Shown piece after piece: positions 56,994-64,000 of a DNA stretch of 64,000 nucleotides. The number at the start of each line of letters is the position of its first letter. The stretch's first letter is position 1. Location of the stretch: positions 2,121,453-2,185,452 of the forward strand of contig NADL03000478.1 in assembly GCA_002205965.3 (NCBI GenBank), given 5' to 3'. The notes beneath the pieces were generated by a model, which saw nothing but the letters and a program-made list of their open reading frames with translations, was not told where the DNA came from and ran no database searches. A program made the position numbers and the translations under genes. Source of the DNA: Kappaphycus alvarezii. Its lineage: Eukaryota; Rhodophyta; Florideophyceae; Gigartinales; Solieriaceae.

Positions 56994-59900
56994 ATGGCGG
57001 GCGACGACAACGACTCACTTAGCAAAATGTCCAAGCTCAAAGTCCCCGCCAACTTCATAGAGTGGCGCCGAAAAATGAAGGCCTACCTACGTAGGTCCGA
57101 TCCGCTCCTCGTCGGACTCAAACCAAAGCCGACTATTCGAGCCGCGTCAAGTGACGCTCTGGAGACATGGACCCTCAAGAACGCAGTAGGCAAAAGGAAC
57201 ATCGTACTTTGTCTCGGAGATGCCGTGGCTTCGCAGAAAAGAATTTTCGTCGACGACAATGAAAAAACGGGCGTCGAGTTGTGGGGTGAGTTGAAAAGGA
57301 ATTTCACCATGTAGGACACCCACGTGATAAAGAATCTCAAACAAAAACTGGACTCCTTGGTTTTCAAGGAAGGTGGAAACTTCGACAAGCACGTTGCATC
57401 CTTTTTATCGATTGGGGAACTAGCTACATACGAAACGGAGATATCAGAGAACGAGAAAACCTCCAAGATGTTTCGATCATTTCCTCCTTCCTTCACTCCG
57501 TTGGCAATGGTTTCAAGCCTGCAACAGCTTAACTTCGAGAAGGTGGTAAAAGCTGTTCAGGCAGAGCTCGCCCGACGATCCAACCCCATAATCAACAGTC
57601 CCAAGAGAAGGCACCGCAAGATACCCAAGCAATCACTGTGAGTGCAAAGAGACGCGGGAACCGAGGGCATTGACGAGGAAACTGTCGTCGAGATGTTCAA
57701 AGTGGTTGGACTCGTGGCGGTGGATCAGGGCTTCGAGGTGGTATTGACGAACGGACCTGCCATTTCTGCGGCAGAAGTGCACACTTCATCTAGGAGTGCT
57801 GGGACCTGTTGAAAGCCGGGCAGGGCATTCAGTCCCAAGATAGAAATCATAGTCGTGCGGATAATCAACGACAGAGCTCCGCCAACCCTCTTCAAGTCCA
57901 AGATACTTCTTCTCCTCTAGCTCCAAGCCGCTAGGGTGGAAGCAGTACTCGGGGTTGGAATAATCCCCCTCGGAACTTCAGAACCAGCCGGAACCCTCCT
58001 CGCCACTCCGTTCGATTCGAAAATACTCCCAATGGCGATGAAAACAACCGGGTTGGCTTCATGGTAAAGTTGACCACTGCGAACCGTGATTCGGAGACGT
58101 AGTTGCGCAGAAATCTCGCCACCCTATCAAATGAGAAGTCCTTGTTCGCCTGCGTCGACTCGTGTGCCACTCAACATTTCTTCCCTTCCTGCAAATCCTT
58201 CATAACATGCTTTCAGACTCCCAGCCGTGATGCTTGAGCCCCGTCAGGGCTATTAAAGCTCCCCGGAAAGGAAGAAGTCAGGATTACAGTGCGAGCAGGT
58301 ATGATTGTTGAGGCTTTTCACGCTCCGCACTTCTTATTTAATATACTCTTCGTGGGTCTACTGAGCTCCGAAGTTTATTGTCGCGTTTACAGATACCATC
58401 AAACCCTACAATGGTTGCTTTTTCCTTCACAAGCAGACATGGGCGATCATCTGGGAGACGTCAAGGACAAACGGATTGTACAAAATGAACATGGGGGAGA
58501 GTTGTTCGAGTTCAGCACTAACAGCGACTATCTATCCCACCAAAGGCGCAGCTCTTGAATGGAACGGACGGACCGGTCACCTGGGCGTCGATAGGTACAT
58601 AAGGCTTTCCGAACTGTTGCCTTCCGTACCACAGTTCAACAGTTCATCGTTGAAACAACTCCAGTGCAGCCCCTATCTCAAGCGAAAAGCACGTTGATCA
58701 CCTGTACCGTCAAAAAGTTTCGTCTATAACCATCCACTCCATCTGATTCATCTCGACATCTTCGGTACTGTAACGCCAAATATAGCCGGCAGTCGGCATA
58801 CCCTCAGCATCCTTGACGAGTATACCGCCAAGTCCGACGTTTTCATGCTAAAGGAAAAATACGAGACGTAACACAAATTAGAATGGTATCTCAATCGGTC
58901 CGAAACCGAATTCAATGGTCAACTTCGGTTACAGAGCATCAAGCTTGACCGGGCCGTGGAGAAAAGGGGTGAAGACGTGGAGCAATTCGGGCATCACCAA
59001 CGGATAGGACTGAACTACTTTCCGTCTCACGCGTCCCAAAGCGACGGATCTGCCGAGCGCTTAATTGAAGAGCACTGGAACCGAACTCGCGTACTGCTCA
59101 TGGCAAAAGAAATCCCAAAATCGGTCTAGGGGGAAGCCACCAAACACTACAACTGGCTTCGGAACCGTGCGCCGTCAGAAAGAATCGATAGCAAAATCCC
59201 CATTCTTTTGTGGAGTCCCACGACTGGGATTGACTTCTCAGATATACCTGAGTTTGGCCAACAAGGATACGCATTAGTTTACCGCTCGAAGACAACACCT
59301 CAAAAAAACTGCTCCCTCGTACTGTCTTTGGGCATTTCGTTGGCGTGGAAAGTGATGTCTCTCTTTTCGAGTCTTTGTTCCTTCCACGGCAAAAATCATC
59401 ATCACATACGCCAAGGACTTTCACTCCCTAACATCTACCGAGCTACCCAGCCTCTCGTCTTTTATGGACGGAATCTCAAGACAAATGGAACTACAAGCGC
59501 TCGATGAAGGTCAATTACAAGAACCAAGTCTCAACGACCACACTGATGAGGATCTCCCTATGTCCGTTCTCACCGCTGTCATCGTCATGGAACCCTCCGC
59601 CTTCGTTTCGAAGAAAACCTTAATAGATCCCATTTTACCGCAATCCTTGAAGCAAGCTTGCGAAGACCCAGATTGTGCAGCGGCAATAGGCAGGGAATTC
59701 AATGCCCTTGTCAAACGGGGCACCTGGAATCTCCTCCCGCGTGCCAAAGATATGCGAACGGTCCTGTACCTTTGGTGTTTTCGCCTGAAGCCCCAAACGG
59801 ACGGATTCGTCTTTCACAAGGCTTGATACGTTGTCCGTAGCGACGACAAACAAAAGCCCTACCTGGATTTAGATCCAGAGAAAACGCATGCCCTTGTCGC

Positions 59901-60504
59901 TACTCACGAACTGTTACGCATTCTAATCGCCCTTGCCGCCGGTCAAAATTTAGAACTTGAACGAGCTGACGTCTCCAATGCCTATCTCTACGGGAAAATG
60001 GACGTAACGATTCTCATGAAGCAACCGACGGTTTCTTCCGGCACACCTGTCAAACCAGGATATATACCTGAGCTAACGATGTGAATATATGGCACTCGTC
60101 AAGCTTGGGAAATCTGGGGTCCGCTGTTCAATAATTGTCTCCAATCATGAAGTTTATGTACTTCCCAGTATGAGGCACGACTCTACTTCTATCATGAAGG
60201 CCAGGACTTCATTCTTATTGCCGTTTTCGTCGACGACCTCACCTTCGCCTCCAATGGCAGCTCGCTAATGCCCTCGCTCAAGGAAAAGATCAATGTTCGT
60301 TTTGATGTCAAGCTTTTCGGAGTACTTCGTTCTCTCATCAGTTTGCACATGTCTCGTAGCCAAGAATTAATTAAGGTTAATCAAACGCAGTACGCCAAAC
60401 AACTTCTGGAAACCCATGGGCTTCATGAAGCGAATAGCGTAAGCAAAACAATACCCTTGATCGATGATTGTAGCATAAACCGGTTGCTCGTGCTACAACG
60501 TTAG
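56994..60504 (+). pseudogene. copia gag-pol, gag to RT, multiple stops
   Basis: Gag starts MAGDDNDSLSKMSKLKVPAN with FIEWRRKMKAYLRRSDPLLV (the W-x(3)-M helix of copia gag). The CCHC knuckle CHFCGRSAHFI is followed by a stop in place of a residue before EC. Protease: ACVDSCATQHF. Integrase: HLDIFGTVTPNIAGSRHT, SHASQSDGSAERLIEEHWNR. RT: REFNALVKRGTWNLLP, LERADVSNAYLYGKMD, VFVDDLTFAS. In-frame stops at 57312, 57790, 58235, 58695, 58869, 59127, 59824, 60082 and 60148 interrupt it, along with frame changes. Most stops fit a C-to-T or G-to-A change of Gln, Arg or Trp codons. Confidence 0.85.
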
Positions 60505-61184
60505 AGCTAGTACCGAAAATAGGGTCGGTTACGTTTAGAAGTAGTGTCATAACGACAAACGCAAACGTAGGGTCACGATGACCAGCGTAGTCGTACAGTG
60601 GAGACCGAGGCGAAGGGAACTGTAGTGGATCAAGACGGATCCTACCTTGCCACCCCTATACGGACCGTAGCTAAAGCGTATAGCGTACGAGAGCCGTCGT
60701 GGCTAAGGCGTCTTCGACGTCTGTTAGCGTACCGTGCCCTCACCCAAGTCCCGTGGGGGTGAGGTGCCGGAGGCGACTAGGCGCAGGGAAAAAGGACGAG
60801 AGAAAGGGAGGGTCTGGATCGTTAGGCCAAAGTCGAGAGTTGGGGCGGTCCGAACGTTAGACTTTACCACACAACTACTCGATGCTTGGTACTTCCTCCC
60901 GTAGTGGGGAAGTGCGGGCACGTGAAGTACTACGCTACCTACGATACTACGCAACACTACACGTGTCCACCACGCTACGACTTACGGCCCACGACTAGGG
61001 TTCACGACGGCGGTGCGTATACGTACCCGTTACTGTAAGCGTGGCTGTACTCATGTGTACAGGAGCGGTGTAAACGTGGACAGTCGGCACTGTAAGGGCG
61101 TGGTACGTAGTACAGTACTGTAATAACGTGGTACAGTATACTGAATAACGTAGTACAGTATACTGTAATAGGCATCCGCAGTTA
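60499..61184. mobile_element. 686-bp insertion in copia RT/RNase H, ending in GTACAG repeats
   Basis: The copia reading stops at about 60498 and resumes at about 61198. The segment between is flanked by TGCTACAA on both sides (60491-60498 and 61185-61192), a plausible 8-bp target duplication. It has no coding capacity that I recognise and is CpG-rich. Near its right end are three units of about 25 bp containing (A/G)TACAGTA(TA)CTG plus AATAACGT. I see no terminal inverted repeat, so the class is unknown. Confidence 0.6.
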
Positions 61185-61197
61185 TGCTACAATGATC

Positions 61198-61778
61198 TCC
61201 TCCCCGCATGGGGACGAGTCCCTTTTGCCTCCGGTTTCTCATGCACAGTACCGTCAACCATCGGCGGTTTCCTTTATCTCGTCGTCAGCATATGCGCCTA
61301 AATTTCATTCCCAATGTCCGCCCTTGCTCGTCACCTCCATGCGCCGACTTCGCGCCACTTTTCCTACCTCAAACGCCTCATGCGTTACCTAGCCGGTACC
61401 TCAGACGATGGACTTCACTTCAAAAGCAACAGCGACCTTAACCCCTCTTCCCTTGTCGCGTTCATTGACGCTGACTGGGGGGGATGTAAGGAAATCAGAC
61501 GATCAACCACAGGTTTCGTTATCGCCGTCAACGGCGCTCCCGTTTTCCGGAGGAGCAAACGCCAATCGGTTTCGGCTATCTCTTCAGACGAATCAGAGTA
61601 TGTGGCCCTATCTTCTTGTGCCAAGGAAGTGTTATGGCTCAGTAAGCTGTTTTGGGTGGTCTTCCCACTGCGGGGAAATATAGTCGCGCGCGATAACGTT
61701 GTATCTGGAGCACGTGTCGTAGGGAATCGTAAACGGCTTCAACGTGTTCGAAGACGTTCCGAGCGATCCGTTAAGTAG
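61198..61778 (+). pseudogene. copia RNase H domain
   Basis: Reading resumes with TIGGFLYLVVS (the 'GxLxYL' motif after RT), then SALARHLHAPTSRHFSYLKR, GTSDDGLHF, AFIDADWGGCKEIRRSTTGF, RRSKRQSVSAISSDESEYVA and CAKEVLWLSKLFW. These are the catalytic Asp and Glu segments of copia RNase H in an intact frame. After about residue 130 the sequence no longer resembles copia, marking the junction with the next element. Confidence 0.85.
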
Positions 61779-63951
61779 ACAATCTCTCCCGACAACAGAC
61801 AAACGTGTCCCGCTGGGTCCGTGGGTATCGAAGGGGAGGGCGGTCGCTGCCTTTTTCGATCCCGCTTACGACTGGGCTTGCGCAACGGGCGTCGGTGCGT
61901 AGGCGGTTGTTCCCGCTGGACGGTTGCGTCCGCGTCGTTGGACGAAGGGGCTTTGGCAGTACGATCGCCATCGGTACCCATAACGTTGTCATTGGGACTT
62001 GGGGTACGCACGACGCGCGAAGGAGAAACGAGTGAGGGGTTTTGAAGGGGGATTGCGAAGGCGCCCGACTTTGACGCGGTGGACAATTTTCGTTCGAATT
62101 GATCGAGATCGTCACACGTGTGATATAATTTCCCCGCAATTTCGAGGGGCCCATGTAATACGTGAAAAGGCGAGCCAACGGGGCTCCTTGGCGCTGCCGC
62201 CTTTATTCGTTTCCCGGCACCGTATCAACGGGAGCAGCTTCCGCACTAATGACAGGGCGGTCGCGGATAGCTGCCGATATCGTATCCGACGGGACCTCGG
62301 GGATGTCGTTCATATCGTTACCCCCCTCCAACTGGTCCGACAGTAGCAACGCATCCCAGAAGCGATCACGCAAACGGCGACCCTGTGGGCGGGATGCGTT
62401 GTTGCTCGACGCGTTTGGTGAGTTACGAAATGAGCCCCGATGGCCAACCACGTTGGGTGTTCGCGCCCCATTACGGTTGGGAATTACGCGCGGTGCGTTG
62501 TTGAACGTTACCGCACGTGGCGTCATAGGCGGGGGTGCCGGTTGTCCCCCTGGAGGCGACGGAGATACGGCCCGACGTCGACCTCCTCCACACGTTGCGA
62601 AGCAAATTACGCATATGGGGACGCGAGTCCATTTGGTACACGTAATTAAGATATGCCGCGAAGAGCTGCTGCTCGAACGAAATGAACGGGCAACGGTACA
62701 TCGAATGATTATCCCGGCAAAGCAAACACGTATTGCTTTGATCGTTCCGGGGAATCTTCGCGATTGCCGCCTTAAGCTGGCCGTCCGATAGCGTAGGCAC
62801 TGGGTTGAGGAGGATCTGCTCGATCTTGGGCGAGATGTAAAACGTTTCCACTGGCGGCCCCGGGTCAGCTGGACGGCAGCTAGACACGGGGGAATGTTGC
62901 ACCGGTTCACGGTGTTGGGCACGCGGCATCAGTAGCAACGGTTGACCGGACTCACGTGTGTCGGTCAACTCACCTTCCTCCGACGACTTGTCCGATCCGT
63001 AGTCGTCGGTGGCTCCGTTGTAGGCGCCCAGATACAACCCAGACTAACGGGGCGCACGCGGGGTCGTAGGCGTCTTCAACGCATTCTGTCTAGCACGATA
63101 CTTTTGCCCTTCGGCTTGTGCGAGGCGAATAACGTTGGAGAAGGACGAACGGACCTCGTACGACATCCGGTGCAGGACCATCCGGTCTACGGTGTGCCCG
63201 CGTTAGTGAGGTCCCCGCGTGTGGAGGAGATCACCCTGCGTGTAGTAGTTCACCAGCATATCGTTGCTGTATATGGAACTACAATCCGCGACGTACTCCT
63301 CGAGGCGGTCCCCGTACGACTTCTCGTCCTCGTTGGCATTTTGGCGTATCTGCGTTACGCGGTTCACTGCATTGACAGTACCGCGTCAGTAAAGGTACCG
63401 TTGGATGTATGCGTTAACCAACATGCCAGGTCACGGACCCCGTGGGACGTCCCATCGCACACGTCAGCGGACATCGCGGAAGCGTACAACCGTGACGCTG
63501 CCTTGTCAACAAGGCGTCCGAGCATGAGTAACGCCATGCCTTCGGAGACGTGGGCCTCGTTGAACCCTATGCGGACGTCTTCAAAAAACGTTAGCAATTT
63601 GATGGGCCTAGACCCATCAAATCGTTCGAGACTTGGGGTCAGGTCGATGAACCTACGTAACTGTTTATCGACCCGACTCCATTCACTACCGGTAACGTGG
63701 GACGACGTATTGTCCAACCGGTAAAGGCGGTAATCCACAACGGTAGAGAACGCCGGAACGAGGATGCGAACCGGATGCAACCCTGGCTCCAAAGGGCAAA
63801 ACGTGCCAAACTGCGAGCATTGCGCTCCGTACGCGAATGCTTGGCGCTCCAAGGTCGACGTAGGGCCATACAGCGCCTGGCCAACGGAAGGGTACCCGTG
63901 CAACGTTTGTTGCGTTTGAGGCTTCGGAGGCGGAGGTGCATGCGGTTGCAC
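61779..63951 (-). pseudogene. Gag of another LTR retrotransposon, continuing off the right edge
   Basis: Reverse frames read MQPHAPPPPKPQTQQTLHGY, SLERFDGSRPIKLLTFFEDV, FNEAHVSEGMALLMLGRLVD (a capsid-like helix bundle). After a shift near 63370 they continue RQNANEDEKSYGDRLEEYVA. A stop occurs near 63209, then MYLGAYNGATDDYGSDKSSE and a zinc knuckle CLLCRDNHSMYRC with the spacing C-x2-C-x3-H-x4-C. A basic, Pro-rich end follows to about 61780. The knuckle spacing recalls BEL/Pao gag, but capsid similarity is too low to classify. Pol would lie to the left and is absent, so the element is truncated at its junction with copia. The 5' LTR should lie beyond 64000. Confidence 0.6.
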
Positions 63952-64000
63952 GTAGGGATTGAGGGAACGGTGTACGGAAACGTTTGGGAGGGAGTAAGGG

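Larger units (their letters stand above)
56101..61778 (+). mobile_element. Ty1/copia LTR retrotransposon, decayed, with internal insertion
   Basis: The copia order can be followed left to right: gag, CCHC knuckle, protease, integrase, RT, then RNase H. A TATAAAAGC box at 56142 suggests that the 5' LTR lies in about 56100-56640, but no second LTR was found to confirm its limits. The RT and RNase H parts are separated by a 686-bp insertion. At about 61770 the 3' end is replaced by another element on the reverse strand, so the copy is truncated. Confidence 0.85.

Overview
The window looks like nuclear DNA of a plastid-bearing eukaryote, most likely an alga. A red alga would fit, but lineage cannot be settled from sequence reading alone. 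The evidence is spliceosomal GT-AG introns (DMC1, PEN-2, an FSP1-like gene, a claspin-like gene), eukaryote-only families (Vps52, TMEM16, PEN-2, ELO elongase, DMC1), and two genes that point to a plastid: a DUF92 protein resembling VTE6 phytyl-phosphate kinase and a PAP/fibrillin-like protein. Genes are compact, intron-poor and closely packed, often in divergent or convergent pairs, and are separated by transposon-rich stretches.

Layout. 1-3 kb: no confident gene, degenerate repeats. 3.1-4.2 kb: a putative plastid membrane protein. 4.6-6.0 kb: two head-to-head fragments of a non-LTR retrotransposon. 6.9-22 kb: a gene island with ELO elongase, Vps52, a claspin-like gene, an alpha/beta hydrolase, a DUF455 ferritin-like protein, a Gemin6/LSM-like protein, an equilibrative nucleoside transporter, an FSP1-like FAD oxidoreductase and a fibrillin-like protein. 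22.2-25.6 kb: a complete LTR-bounded element carrying an RHS/Crinkler-type P-loop ATPase gene instead of gag-pol. 26.0-27.9 kb: an intact four-exon DMC1 meiotic recombinase. 28-39 kb: gene-poor, becoming strongly AT-rich, with only transposase relics. 39.2-42.0 kb: a PIF/Harbinger element. 43.3-48.7 kb: a second gene island with PEN-2, the VTE6-like protein, an unknown protein and a TMEM16 scramblase/channel. 50-64 kb: a nested transposon graveyard with a second LINE family, copia, piggyBac, a long copia element with a 0.7 kb insertion, and the gag of another LTR element running off the right edge.

Two patterns cut across the window. First, several conserved genes are readable only if single-base shifts are allowed, nearly always as if one base were missing and often at homopolymers. 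This is most simply explained by deletion-type sequence errors, but neighbouring genes of similar length are clean. Second, oligomers of GTACAGTAC/TACTGTAC recur in intergenic DNA, including promoter regions and the end of one inserted element. The most noteworthy object is the LTR element with the ATPase cargo: 259-bp LTRs (3 differences), TG...CA ends, a 5-bp target duplication and a tRNA-like primer site, all visible in the sequence.
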